Assembly: GCF_048007105.1 (NCBI RefSeq)
Contig: NZ_CP180352.1
Span: forward strand, 3,534,001 to 3,598,000
Direction: 5' to 3'
From: Minwuia sp048007105
GTDB lineage: Bacteria > Pseudomonadota > Alphaproteobacteria > Minwuiales > Minwuiaceae
Length of the DNA: 64,000 bases
Shown here piece by piece: positions 16,959 through 26,618 of the stretch. The translations under genes were made by a program, and so were the position numbers. Position 1 is the first letter of the stretch. Every line of letters starts with the position of its first letter. The notes under the pieces were generated by a model that saw nothing but the letters and a program-made list of their open reading frames with translations, had not been told where the DNA came from and ran no database searches.

Positions 16959-17810
16959 CTCCGCCGCCAGCACCGCCTTCAACCCAGCCCGGTAGTCGGG
17001 ATAGGCCAGCCTCACGCCCAGTTCACGCTTTATCAGATCGTTGCGGCAGCGCTTGCTCTCGCCATAGAAGCTGCGCGCCATCGGGCTGAGATCCGCATCC
17101 TCGAAGGCGACTTCCGGGGGCGGTTCGATCCCCAGAAGCTCCGCCGCGTGGGTCACGACGTCCTGCGGCGGTGCAGGTTCGTCGTCGCAGACATTGTAGA
17201 CGCCGCCCGGCCGGGGCTGCTCGATCGAGGCCTTCAGCACCGCGCCGATATCGTCGACATGAATGCGCGAGAACACCTGCCCCGGCTTCACCAGCCGCCG
17301 AGAGGTTCCCTCGCGCAGGGCGTTGAACTGACTTCTGCCAGGCCCGTAGATTCCTGCGAGCCGGAATATTGTGACCGCGGGACGGTCCGCGCCGCCGAAG
17401 AGCAAAAGCCAGTCGCGTTCCGCCTGCACGCGCCGTTCGCCGCGCTGGCCGGCGGGCCTGAGATCGGCAGTCTCATCGACCCAGCCGCCCTGCCTGTCGC
17501 CATAGACACCCGTGGTCGAGAGATAGCCGACCCATTCCAGCGACTTGCAGGCGCGCAGTTGCTCGCCACAGCATCGGGCCACCGGATCGCCCTCGTCGCC
17601 GGGCGGGATCGAGGCGAGAACATGGGTGACGCCGTCCAGCGCGCCATCGGGCAAGGGGGCGGTTCCATCGAATTCGACCGCCCTGATTCCATCGGCTTCC
17701 AGCCTCGCGCGGGCATCCGCATCGCGGCCTGTGGCTACGACATCGGCGTCCGGCAGCAGCCGGATGAGTGCCCGTGCCGAAAATCCCGGTCCGAAACAGA
17801 AGAGCTTCAT
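16950..17810 (-). CDS. NAD(P)-binding epimerase-like protein (YeeZ/SDR family)
   Basis: 286 residues. MKLFCFGPGFSARALIRLL contains a nucleotide-binding G-x-G-x-x-A turn, and YLSTTGVYGDRQGGWVDE is the YeeZ-like extended SDR active region. Further on, RLAGIYGPGRSQFNAL and FSRIHVDDIGAVLKASI are typical of this group. The catalytic Tyr-x3-Lys is not in its canonical form, as in other YeeZ relatives. Start at 17810 because the GFG dinucleotide motif starts there; the in-frame upstream extension overlaps a divergent gene. The substrate is unknown. Confidence 0.75.
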   Translation of the reverse strand: MKLFCFGPGFSARALIRLLPDADVVATGRDADARARLEADGIRAVEFDGTAPLPDGALDGVTHVLASIPPGDEGDPVARCCGEQLRACKSLEWVGYLSTTGVYGDRQGGWVDETADLRPAGQRGERRVQAERDWLLLFGGADRPAVTIFRLAGIYGPGRSQFNALREGTSRRLVKPGQVFSRIHVDDIGAVLKASIEQPRPGGVYNVCDDEPAPPQDVVTHAAELLGIEPPPEVAFEDADLSPMARSFYGESKRCRNDLIKRELGVRLAYPDYRAGLKAVLAAESG

Positions 17811-17861
17811 GACATGCCTTCTCCGCTTGATGCGCCGTTCCGCCTTGGCTATCGCTTCCCG

Positions 17862-18587
17862 ATGCTCCGCACAATCATCGTCGGCGTCGCCATCGCCCTC
17901 CCCGTCCCCGCTCTGGCGGTTTCCGACTATCGCGCCTGCCTCGGAATGGTCGAGACGCAACCCGAGCTGGCCCTCGATCAGGCGCTGCAATGGCGCGATC
18001 TCGGCGGCGGCGAACCGGCCCGGCACTGCGCCGCCCTGGCCTATGCGGCCAACGGCGAACTGGCGGCGGCCGCCATCCAGCTCGACGAACTCGCCCGGGA
18101 CATAGAGGCACAGAACCCGAGGGCGGCAGCCGGCATCATGGGCCAGTCCGCCGCGATCTGGGTCGCGGCCCGCAAGGACAGGCTGGCGGCGGAAGCCTAT
18201 GCTCAGGCCATACGCTGGGAACGCAATGATGCACGGCTGCGGCTCGATCTGGCGCATGTGCTGGCATCGCAGAAGAAATACAAGCCGGCGCTGCGCGAGA
18301 TCGACTTCGCGATCGAGCTCAATGACCTTCTCGCCGACGCCTATGCCCTGAAGGCGATGGTGCTGCGGCGCATGGACCGTCAGGACGAATCCGACGACGC
18401 CCTGGCCCTGGCCCTGGCGCTGGACCCGGAACAGCCTCAGGCCCGAATGGAGATGGCGCTCGCCCAGGCCCGCGGCGGCGACAAGGACGGTGCGCGGCGG
18501 GATCTGATCGACATCATCAACGAAAATCCCGACACGGATATTGCCGAGAACGCCCGGCTCTATCTGGAAGAGCTGGAACTCGACTAG
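17862..18587 (+). CDS. Secreted TPR-repeat protein
   Basis: 241 residues. MLRTIIVGVAIALPVPALA is a short signal peptide, followed by helical pairs of TPR character (AAEAYAQAIRWERNDARLRLDLAHVL and ALREIDFAIELNDLLADAYALKAMVL). An alternative ATG at 17814 would add 16 residues before the signal peptide and leave only 3 bases to the divergent start, so 17862 is preferred. A GCCCTG hexamer repeated three times (18399-18416) encodes alternating Leu-Ala inside a TPR helix. Probably a periplasmic scaffold; its partner is unknown. Convergent with the isomerase-like gene, overlapping it by 4 bases. Confidence 0.7.
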   Translation: MLRTIIVGVAIALPVPALAVSDYRACLGMVETQPELALDQALQWRDLGGGEPARHCAALAYAANGELAAAAIQLDELARDIEAQNPRAAAGIMGQSAAIWVAARKDRLAAEAYAQAIRWERNDARLRLDLAHVLASQKKYKPALREIDFAIELNDLLADAYALKAMVLRRMDRQDESDDALALALALDPEQPQARMEMALAQARGGDKDGARRDLIDIINENPDTDIAENARLYLEELELD

Positions 18588-19330
18588 GCGAACAGACGGC
18601 CGGGTCCGGCTCCGGTTGCGTCCAACCCGGCGAGTTCGAGAAGATGCCAGGCCAGCGCCTGGTTGCTTGTGATGACGGGCTTTCCGAGCCGGGCCTCGGC
18701 CTCTTCGATCACGCCGAAGGTGCGCAGGTTCGTGCAGGAGGCGAAGACGCAGTCCGCCTCTGCCGTGCTGCCGACCCCGGTCATCGCGTCGAGCACGGAA
18801 GCCTCGGTGATGCGCGCCACCGTCGCCTCGGTCGACTGCTCGAAGGACGCATAGGACGCGATCTCGAAGCCTTCCCCCTCCAACAGCTCACGCATTGCCG
18901 TCGAGACATGCGCCACGTAGGGCGTCAGGAAGCCGATACGGCGGCATCCGAGCTTGCGGAGCGCGGCCGTGACCGCGGTGATCGGATCGGTCACCGGCGA
19001 GTTGGGGTGATGCTGCCGCACGGCCTTCGCAACCTCGGCCTGACCAATCACGGTGGCGCCGGAGGTGCAGCCATAGGCGACCGCATCCAGCGGGCGCGCC
19101 ACAGGTAGCAGGCTCGCCGCGCGAGGAAGTTCGGCCTTCATCTCGGCGATGGTCGCCGCGGTCAGCTCCGGCGAACTCGGGATCCGCGAGTGGTAGAGCG
19201 CAACGCCGGCGCGCTCGAAGATGCTGCGGAACTCGATCTCCATGGTCTCGTCGACCTGCAGCACGATCAGGCCGACCGCAGCGCGCCCGCCTGCCCCGCC
19301 GTCGATCTCGAATGTCAGGGGCGCGTTCAC
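18584..19330 (-). CDS. Maleate isomerase / arylmalonate decarboxylase-like enzyme (Asp/Glu racemase superfamily)
   Basis: 248 residues. Two catalytic-cysteine neighbourhoods of the superfamily are visible: AYGCTSGATVIG (around residue 88) and FASCTNLRTFGVIEEAEARL (around residue 195), with the connecting LRKLGCRRIGFLTPYVAHV segment. Enzymes of this fold isomerise maleate, decarboxylate arylmalonates or assist ectoine utilisation (EutA). Which applies here is open. It overlaps the M24 peptidase gene by 4 bases (ATGA), so the two likely act on related substrates. Confidence 0.78.
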   Translation of the reverse strand: MNAPLTFEIDGGAGGRAAVGLIVLQVDETMEIEFRSIFERAGVALYHSRIPSSPELTAATIAEMKAELPRAASLLPVARPLDAVAYGCTSGATVIGQAEVAKAVRQHHPNSPVTDPITAVTAALRKLGCRRIGFLTPYVAHVSTAMRELLEGEGFEIASYASFEQSTEATVARITEASVLDAMTGVGSTAEADCVFASCTNLRTFGVIEEAEARLGKPVITSNQALAWHLLELAGLDATGAGPGRLFA

Positions 19331-20464
19331 AGGACCGGCAGCTCCGGCGCGGCGCGCCTCGACAGCAGTTCCGGCCCGTCGGCCCGCATCACCAGATTTT
19401 CCTCGTGCACCATGATGCGCCCCTCGCCCACGGACATGCTCGGCTCAAGAGTGATCACCATATCGGCTTCCAGCACGGTGTCGTCGAAATGGATCAGCGA
19501 CGGCGGCTCGGTCAGCTGGATGCCCAGACCATGGCCGTAGCTGGCCGACATCGCTGCCTGGCTGGTCAATCACCTTCTGCATCGCCGCCCAGAGCTCGTT
19601 CGCGCGGACACCGGGCCGGGCAATCTCGAGGGCGGCGTCGGTGGCGCGGTAGAGGGTCTCGTAGGCCCGCCTGGCCGTGTCGGATGCGCTGCCGAAGGCC
19701 CAGTTGCGGTCGAAGTCGCAGTAGTAACCCTTGTACGTCGCGCCGGTGTCCAGCATCAGCACATCGCCCTCGGCCAGCGGCGTCGCATCCGGTGGCGAGA
19801 TGACATCGGCATAACCACCGGGGCCGGCGCCTCCCACGAGGTACGGAATGTCGTCCGCCCCCTGCCGCAGCATCTCGATCCGGAAGGCGCGGAACGCCTC
19901 GTCGAGGCTTTGGCCCTGATGAAACAAGTGCGGGGCCGCATCGAAGGCGTCGGAGGCAATGCCGCAGATGTGGCGAAGCAGGCCGATCTCGGCTTCGGAC
20001 TTCACCATACGCAGATGCCGGACCAGCGGCGTCGCGTCCCCGAACGCCACACCGGGCAGGCGCTCCCGCAGCTGGCCGTAGCCGATCAGCGGCATACGCA
20101 ACGCGCTTTCCCGGCCCTTCGGCATGCCGACGCACCCGCAATCGCGCAGCACATCCGCAAGAAGCCCGATCCCGTCATCGTCGGCTGCAGGTGAGGACCA
20201 GGTCCGGACGTCGTCCAGCCAGGTGGAATGCATCAGGGCGCCGCCGATCTCCGGCACCACGGCGACCGGCTTGCCTTCAGCCGGGACGACCAGAAACCAG
20301 GGCCGAGTCGGGCTCTGCCAGAACAAGGTCCGGAAGCCCGTGAAATAACGGACCTCCGCCTCGGTGGTCAGAAACAATGCATCGAAACCGGCGTCATGCA
20401 TCGCCGCCTGCGCGCGGGCGGTGCGCTGTTCGAACTCCGCAACCGGGAAATCCGCTGCGGTCAT
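19327..20464 (-). CDS. M24-family metallohydrolase (Xaa-Pro peptidase/creatinase-like; one frame break)
   Basis: About 378 residues after repair, pita-bread fold. The N-terminal creatinase_N domain covers residues 1-150; the catalytic domain has the five metal ligands in LMLDTGATYKGYYCDFDR (two Asp), GYGHGLGIQLTEPP (His), MVITLEPSM (Glu) and MVHEENLVM (Glu). The frame breaks near residue 301 (MQKVID), corrected by removing one G at 19560/19561, giving VIDQQAAMSASYGHGLG. Such enzymes hydrolyse Xaa-Pro peptides, creatine or ring amides such as ectoine. Downstream partner is the isomerase-like gene (4-base overlap); upstream is the YhdP-like gene (4-base overlap). Confidence 0.82.
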
Positions 20465-23400
20465 CGCTGATCCGCGGTGTTGCCCACATCGGGGACCTTG
20501 ATGGTGTCCTCGTCTACCGGCTCCAGAAACATGCGCCGCAGGATACCAGGCGCGAGCGCCGAGAGGGGATTCACCTTCACCACCGGCTGCGCGGCCGTAC
20601 CCTCGATGGCGTAGGTCACCCCGAACAGGCCCTGATCGCCGCCCAGAATGGCGCCGAGCAACGGAATCTGTCCCAGCACCTGGGAGATCGAATAGGCTGG
20701 AATGAGGTTGCCGACGAACCGGATCTCATCCGTGTCGAAGCGGTAGAAGCCCTCGGCAGTCAGCCCGACCGACGGTCCGGCCATCCGTCCCGCCGGCACT
20801 TCGAGGCGCTGGTCGAGATAGCGGAACGGCAGTTCGGCACGGGAGAAGGAAAGGCCGCGCCCCGACAACGCTTCGCCAATGCCCGTAAAGGACGCCAGGC
20901 TGAGCAGCCTCGCGAATGTCGGTGTCTCGGTCAGGGTGAAGTCGTCGATTGTCGCAAGGCCGACCGTCGGACCTTCGTTCAACTGCGTGCCGGCGACGCG
21001 CAATCGGCCGTTGCGGATCGAATCGCCGAGGCCGAGCGCCTGCAGCACTGCGCCGCCGTCTTCCGCAGTGACGACGAAATCCGCTCCGCGCCCGGTTGGC
21101 GCAATGGACGCCGCCATGGGCGCTTTTCCGTTCAGCAGCCCGGTCATGTCGCCCGTGGCATTGCCTTGACGAAGAAGCAGTTGGCCGGCTGTCGCGCGCA
21201 GGTCGGTGTTTTCGCTGAGGATCAATCGCTGCAGGTCGAACTCGATCCGCGCATTCTCCGGGCGGACCTGCTCAGAGGCGCCATCGAACAGTCTGTCCCT
21301 GAAGGGCCGGAGATCAAAACTCTCGCCGGCCGCCTGCACCACCCATCCGGCTTCAGAGTCGGGACGAACGACGAGCGACATGACCGTTTCGCCGAAGTCG
21401 GCGCGTTCGAACCGGGCGCCGACGAGGTCGCCGCCCGGTGTCAGGCTGACATCTCCGGCAAGATCCAGTCCCGGTGCGCTGAAGGCGATTTCCTCGAGCC
21501 GGACAGACTCCTCCGGCCGCTTCGTCATGGAGAAGCCGAGCCTTCCGGCCGCACCCGGCGGCTTCGACCAGCCAAGTTCCGGTATCCGAAGCTCCGTAGC
21601 CGCAAGATCGGCCGCGATGACCGCTTCGTAGTGGTCCATGGCCGAAAAACGCAGATCGCCGCTCATCTGGACCCGGCCACCGGCCCGCTCGCCAATGGGT
21701 AGGCCGGCCTGAACGATGTCGGCGATCTCGGCGGTCCCTTCGAAGGCGACGTGGCGAGGAAAGGGCCCGATACGCTCGAACTGTTCTGTCCAGTTGATCG
21801 CCAGCCGGGACCGGCCCAGCGTCACCGGCCCTGCCAGCACAGCCTGTTCGCGGTTCAGTTCGAGGTTCAGGGACTCGGCCCTGAGGCTGAGATCGGCCGC
21901 CAGCCCGTCGGCGACGACATCCGTCAGCACCGCCCTGGCGTCGAAGACCGTGTGATCGAAGGCCGGCCCGTCGAGCGGAATCTCCAGTTTCACCGCCACG
22001 TCGGCGCGCCCGCCGATCCCCAACGCCGTCTCGGCGGCTGGCACGGCGCCGGCGATCGGTCCCCTCAGCACCGCGTCGACGGTCTCGGCAATGGTGCCCT
22101 GCGATCTGAAGTTCGCCTTCAGCCATGGCGGCGTCCCGGCGAAATCGGCAATCGAGATGCGGCCGTCAGACAGCCTGAGCGCCCCCATGGACGCCGATGT
22201 CAAACCGATATCCAGCGTTCGGCCCGTCACCGTCAGCGATCCGGCCGCTGCTGTCATGGGGTCGAAGGGTCCGGCCACGTCGAGATCGCCATCAGTGAAA
22301 TCGAAGCTGATCCGGAAGGCCTCCTCGGGCGGGTAGGCCTTCCGCCACATGTCCGGCTCGATCGCGAGAACGGCGCGCACATTGGTGGCATTGCCGCTCC
22401 GGATGTGATCGACAATCCAGTTGCGCACCAGCCGGCCACGCTCAGGCGGCCAGTAGGCAGGCACACGGCCGATGGGGGCAGCATCGGACCGGATGGCGAG
22501 ATGGACCGATGGCCCGGCCTCGTGCAGGGCCAGAACGCCTTCGGCATTCGCCACGAACTCACCTGAATCGTACCGCAGCCGGTCGACAACCAGCTTGCGA
22601 CCGCCGGCGTCCAGCGTGCCGTCGAGCAGGAATGACCGGACCGGCAATGGCGCCGGCATGTGCCCCTGAAGATCGAAGGTTCCCTCCGCTGCCGCCAGTT
22701 CCAACCGCATCGGTTCCAGGCCATCGCTCTCGGAAACGCTGAACCCGACTGTTCCCGAGACCGGAAAATCGAGGCCGGCGAGCATTCCCGGCGCCTGGAA
22801 TGCGCCGATCAGTTCGGCCGGCCGCAGGTCGTGGAAACGCACCGACCCGCTGGCCGCCCGTTCCTCGGGCCGGTAGAGCAGATTGGCGGTGATCGGGAGG
22901 CGGAACTCCCGGGACGAGATCGCCGTGTCTGCGGCCACGACGATGCCCGACGGCCGCGCGCGAAGGGCCACGTGACGCGCATCGAACTGGAACACCCGGT
23001 CCCGAAGGTTGTCGATGACGGAAATCCGCGTGTTGCGCAGAACCAGCCGTTCCAGCCGGCCGAGCATTCCGCCATCCGCTGCGCCCCGGCCCTTGCCGAA
23101 CAGGTCGATCGCCAGCTCGGCCACGGACCGCTGGGGGCCGGCAGGACGCGTTTCGGCATCCGGCGTCGGCCCCATGCCCAACCGCCATGTCGCGTCCTCG
23201 TCGCGGGTCAACAACAGCGAAACATTGTCGGCGGCGATTTCCCGAGGTTCGATTCGTCCCTCGACCAGCGCATCGCCCCGAAGATCGACCGTCGCTTCGG
23301 GCACGGACACCACGCGCTGGCGCTCGGCATTGACGACGCGCACGTCGTGGACGCGGATGCGCAGTGCCCGCGCCTCGCCGTCCCAGTCGATGAAACTGTC

Positions 23401-23526
23401 ACCGATTCCGACGGACCACTCGGGCGGCAGATCGGACAGGCCCTGCTGCAGATAAGGGGTGAGAAAGTCGACCCTGACGGGACCTTCCGAAAGCCGCCAC
23501 CCCACACCGACAGCCACCAGGCACAT
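20461..23526 (-). CDS. YhdP/AsmA-like envelope protein (DUF3971 family)
   Basis: At least 1021 residues: an N-terminal transmembrane anchor followed by a very long beta-rich periplasmic chain. The C-terminal block GRMAGPSVGLTAEGFYRFD ... NLIPAYSISQVLGQIPLLG ... VNPLSALAPGILRRMF is the conserved AsmA-like C-terminus. YhdP/TamB/AsmA proteins are thought to form hydrophobic grooves moving phospholipids to the outer membrane. The start is uncertain: the ATG at 23526 falls inside the hydrophobic helix, whose first half (ALVLPLYLIGGLFAL) is encoded upstream, yet that frame is open back to about 23706 without ATG, GTG or TTG. It overlaps the M24 gene by 4 bases and is divergent from glnE. Confidence 0.8.
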   Translation of the reverse strand: MCLVAVGVGWRLSEGPVRVDFLTPYLQQGLSDLPPEWSVGIGDSFIDWDGEARALRIRVHDVRVVNAERQRVVSVPEATVDLRGDALVEGRIEPREIAADNVSLLLTRDEDATWRLGMGPTPDAETRPAGPQRSVAELAIDLFGKGRGAADGGMLGRLERLVLRNTRISVIDNLRDRVFQFDARHVALRARPSGIVVAADTAISSREFRLPITANLLYRPEERAASGSVRFHDLRPAELIGAFQAPGMLAGLDFPVSGTVGFSVSESDGLEPMRLELAAAEGTFDLQGHMPAPLPVRSFLLDGTLDAGGRKLVVDRLRYDSGEFVANAEGVLALHEAGPSVHLAIRSDAAPIGRVPAYWPPERGRLVRNWIVDHIRSGNATNVRAVLAIEPDMWRKAYPPEEAFRISFDFTDGDLDVAGPFDPMTAAAGSLTVTGRTLDIGLTSASMGALRLSDGRISIADFAGTPPWLKANFRSQGTIAETVDAVLRGPIAGAVPAAETALGIGGRADVAVKLEIPLDGPAFDHTVFDARAVLTDVVADGLAADLSLRAESLNLELNREQAVLAGPVTLGRSRLAINWTEQFERIGPFPRHVAFEGTAEIADIVQAGLPIGERAGGRVQMSGDLRFSAMDHYEAVIAADLAATELRIPELGWSKPPGAAGRLGFSMTKRPEESVRLEEIAFSAPGLDLAGDVSLTPGGDLVGARFERADFGETVMSLVVRPDSEAGWVVQAAGESFDLRPFRDRLFDGASEQVRPENARIEFDLQRLILSENTDLRATAGQLLLRQGNATGDMTGLLNGKAPMAASIAPTGRGADFVVTAEDGGAVLQALGLGDSIRNGRLRVAGTQLNEGPTVGLATIDDFTLTETPTFARLLSLASFTGIGEALSGRGLSFSRAELPFRYLDQRLEVPAGRMAGPSVGLTAEGFYRFDTDEIRFVGNLIPAYSISQVLGQIPLLGAILGGDQGLFGVTYAIEGTAAQPVVKVNPLSALAPGILRRMFLEPVDEDTIKVPDVGNTADQR

Positions 23527-23659
23527 CAGCGCGAACAGACCACCGATCAGGTAGAGCGGCAGAACCAGGGCCAGAGGACGCTGTTTCGCCCGTCTCTCCG
23601 AACCCGCTTGACCCGATCCCTGCCCGGCTTCAGTTTCGATCTGGTCTTCAGAACGCGTG

Positions 23660-26614
23660 ATGACCGTGCCCTCTTTCGCCGAACTCGTACGAACCGCCCC
23701 GCTTCACGCCGACCCGGCCGCCATCGAGCGCGCCTGGGAGAAATGGCGGTCGCTGCCGTCTGCGGACGGCATCGCGGATGCCGACTCGCCGGACGGTCAC
23801 GCCTTCCTCCGATCATTGCTGGAAGGGGTGTTCTCTGGAAGTCCCTATCTGACGAATCTGGTGATGCGCGAACACGATCTGGTGCGCGCGCTGACGGTCC
23901 GCGGCCCCGACGAACTTCTGGCCGAGATCATGGAGATGTGCCCGAAGGCGCCGCCGCCGGACGCGCCGGGCCGCAGTCCCGCCGCCGACCTGAGGCGCGC
24001 GAAACGGCGCGCCGCGCTGCTGATCGGCCTGGCCGATCTGGGCGGCGTGTGCGACCTGGACTGGGTGACGCGCAGCCTGTCCGACTTCGCCGCGCGCTGC
24101 CTCGATACGGCCTTCGGCCACCTTGTCGCGCAGTCGGCGGCCAAGGGGGAGATGACCGTCGCAGACCCGGAAGCGCCGATGGCCGGCAGCGGCATCGCCG
24201 TGCTTGCCATGGGCAAGATGGGCGCCTTCGAGGTCAACTACTCCAGCGACATCGACCTGATCGTGATCTACGACGCGGACAAGGTCCCCTATGAGGGCCG
24301 CCGGAGCCTGGGCGACCATGTCTCGCGGCTGACCCGCGCCATGATGCAGCTGATGCAGGAGCGGACCGGCGACGGCTACGTCTTCCGCACAGACCTGCGC
24401 CTGCGTCCCGATCCCAGCGTCTCGCCCCTCGCCGTCTCCACCGAGGGCGCTTTCACCTACTACGAGACACTCGCCCAGAACTGGGAACGGGCGGCCATGA
24501 TCAAGGCGCGGGCGGCAGCCGGCGACATTGCCCTCGGCGAGGCGTTTCTCGACGAGATCCAGCCCTTCATCTGGCGACGTTCGCTCGACTTCGCGGCGAT
24601 TGCCGACATCCAGTCGATCAAGCGCCAGATCCACGCCAGCAAGGGCCACGGTCGCATCGCGGTCGCGGGGCACGACATCAAGGTCGGACGGGGCGGCATC
24701 CGCGAGATCGAGTTCTTCGCCCAGACGCAGCAATTGATCGCCGGCGGCCGCGATCCGCGGCTGCGCGAACCGCGGACGCTGGACGCCATCGACGCTCTGG
24801 TCGAGACCGAGCGGGTCGAACCCGAGACCGGCGAGGAACTGAAGACGGCCTATGTCTTCCTGCGCCAGATCGAGCATCGGCTGCAGATGACCGACGATGT
24901 GCAGACCCAGAAACTGCCGACCGACGGTGCAGCGCTAGAACGGCTTGCTCATTTCAGCGGATTCGAGACGACCGATGCCTTCGCAGAGGCACTGACCGGC
25001 CACATGCAGAAGGTCGCCGCGCACTACGCCGACCTGTTCTCGGAGGAACCCAGCCTGGCGCTGGACCAGGGCAATCTCGTCTTCACCGGCACAGACGACG
25101 ATCCCGGCACGGTCGAGACCCTGGCCGGGCTCGGTTTCGAATCGCCTTCCAGCGTCATCTCGACGGTGAAGAGCTGGCACTCCGGCCGGCACCGCGCCCT
25201 CCGCACCACCCGGGCGCGCCAGTTGCTGACCGATCTGGTTCCCGCGATCCTGACCGCGCTGTCGGAGACCGGAAACCCGAATGCCGCCCTGATCAACTTC
25301 GACCGCTTCCTCGGCCGGCTGCCGTCCGGCATCCAGTTCATGTCGCTGCTGAACGCCAATCAGGAACTGTTGAAGCTGCTGGCCCGCATCATGGGAACGG
25401 CCCCGGCCCTCGCCGATGCGCTGAGCCGCAATGTCAGCCTGCTGGACACCCTGCTGGAGCCCGGGGAGACGCCGGCGGACGACCCGGACGACATCAGGGA
25501 GCAGTGCGAACGGGAACTGTCGAAGGAAGAGGACTACGAAGGCTATCTCGACGCCGTCCGTCGGTTCGCGAATGACCGCCGCTTCGACGTCGGCATCGGC
25601 CTGCTGACTCGGGCGCTGGATTTCGACCGCGTCGGCGCGGCGCTCACAACCACCGCTGAGACATCGATCCGCGCGCTGCTGCCGCTGGTCCAGAACGAGG
25701 TTGCACGCCGGCACGGGATCGTCCCCGAAAGCGGCATGGCCGTCATTGCCATGGGCAAGCTTGGCGCGCGCGAACTGACCTTCGGTTCGGATCTGGACCT
25801 GATCTTCGTCTATGACGATGCCGTCGAGGCCAAAAGCTCGGACGGACCGTCGCCCTTGCAGACCGGTCCCTATTTCACCCGTCTGAGCCAGCGGTTCATT
25901 TCGGCGCTGACCTCGCTGACCGCGGAGGGGCAACTCTACGAGGTCGACATGCGGCTGCGCCCCTCGGGCAACAAGGGCGCTGTCGCCGTGCCGCTCTCCG
26001 CCTACGCCAACTACATGCAGAAGGACGCCTGGACCTGGGAAATCATGGCGGCGACCCGCGCGCGGGTGATCGCCGGCCCGGAGGGTCTCTGCCGGCGCGT
26101 CGAGGCGGCGATCGCTGACGCCGTCTGCATGAACCGGGACGAGGAGGAATTGCGCAAGGCAGTCCTGGACATGCGGGCGCGCATCGACCAGCAGCACCGG
26201 ACGGGCGACATCTGGAAGCTGAAACATGTCCGCGGCGGTCTGGTCGATATCGAGTTCCTGATCCAGTTCCTGATCCTGTGCAACGCCTGCCACCAGCCCG
26301 AGATCGTCATGGGTCATGTCAGCCGCGCACTGGAGGCGCTGAAGGAAGCGTCGATCCTGGACGAGGCCGATGCGACACGATTGACGGACGCCTACCGGCA
26401 CCTGAAGGGCGCACAGTCGCTGCTCCGGCTGTGCCACAGTCACCGCTTCGACGAGGAGGCCGCATCCGCCGATTTCCGGCGGCTGGCGGCAGAGACGCTG
26501 AACCATGACAGCTTCGAGGACGTAAGGCAGGCTGTCATCGATGCCGAGGCGGACGTGCTCGGCTGTTTCGAACAGCTGGTCGGCAGGACCGGCGACGCAG
26601 ACGGAGGAAAGTGA
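23660..26614 (+). CDS. glnE: Bifunctional glutamine synthetase adenylyltransferase/adenylyl-removing enzyme
   Basis: 984 residues, full length. GlnE adenylylates and deadenylylates GlnA in response to PII state. Two nucleotidyltransferase domains are visible. The N-terminal (deadenylylase) one has GKMGAFEVNYSSDIDLIVIYD near residue 185; the C-terminal (adenylylase) one has GKLGARELTFGSDLDLIFVYD near residue 700. Each is followed by its helical domain (GRGGIREIEFFAQTQQL and RGGLVDIEFLIQFLIL). The ATG at 23660 directly follows an in-frame GTG at 23657. It is 4 bases upstream of bcp and divergent from the YhdP-like gene. Confidence 0.95.
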   Translation: MTVPSFAELVRTAPLHADPAAIERAWEKWRSLPSADGIADADSPDGHAFLRSLLEGVFSGSPYLTNLVMREHDLVRALTVRGPDELLAEIMEMCPKAPPPDAPGRSPAADLRRAKRRAALLIGLADLGGVCDLDWVTRSLSDFAARCLDTAFGHLVAQSAAKGEMTVADPEAPMAGSGIAVLAMGKMGAFEVNYSSDIDLIVIYDADKVPYEGRRSLGDHVSRLTRAMMQLMQERTGDGYVFRTDLRLRPDPSVSPLAVSTEGAFTYYETLAQNWERAAMIKARAAAGDIALGEAFLDEIQPFIWRRSLDFAAIADIQSIKRQIHASKGHGRIAVAGHDIKVGRGGIREIEFFAQTQQLIAGGRDPRLREPRTLDAIDALVETERVEPETGEELKTAYVFLRQIEHRLQMTDDVQTQKLPTDGAALERLAHFSGFETTDAFAEALTGHMQKVAAHYADLFSEEPSLALDQGNLVFTGTDDDPGTVETLAGLGFESPSSVISTVKSWHSGRHRALRTTRARQLLTDLVPAILTALSETGNPNAALINFDRFLGRLPSGIQFMSLLNANQELLKLLARIMGTAPALADALSRNVSLLDTLLEPGETPADDPDDIREQCERELSKEEDYEGYLDAVRRFANDRRFDVGIGLLTRALDFDRVGAALTTTAETSIRALLPLVQNEVARRHGIVPESGMAVIAMGKLGARELTFGSDLDLIFVYDDAVEAKSSDGPSPLQTGPYFTRLSQRFISALTSLTAEGQLYEVDMRLRPSGNKGAVAVPLSAYANYMQKDAWTWEIMAATRARVIAGPEGLCRRVEAAIADAVCMNRDEEELRKAVLDMRARIDQQHRTGDIWKLKHVRGGLVDIEFLIQFLILCNACHQPEIVMGHVSRALEALKEASILDEADATRLTDAYRHLKGAQSLLRLCHSHRFDEEAASADFRRLAAETLNHDSFEDVRQAVIDAEADVLGCFEQLVGRTGDADGGK

Positions 26615-26618
26615 TCCG

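Noticed and set aside
18584..20464. An ectoine utilisation (eutAD/doeA) locus
   Set aside because: Only fold-level similarity, the N-terminal part of the M24 enzyme does not look like ectoine hydrolase, and the other eut/doe genes are absent.
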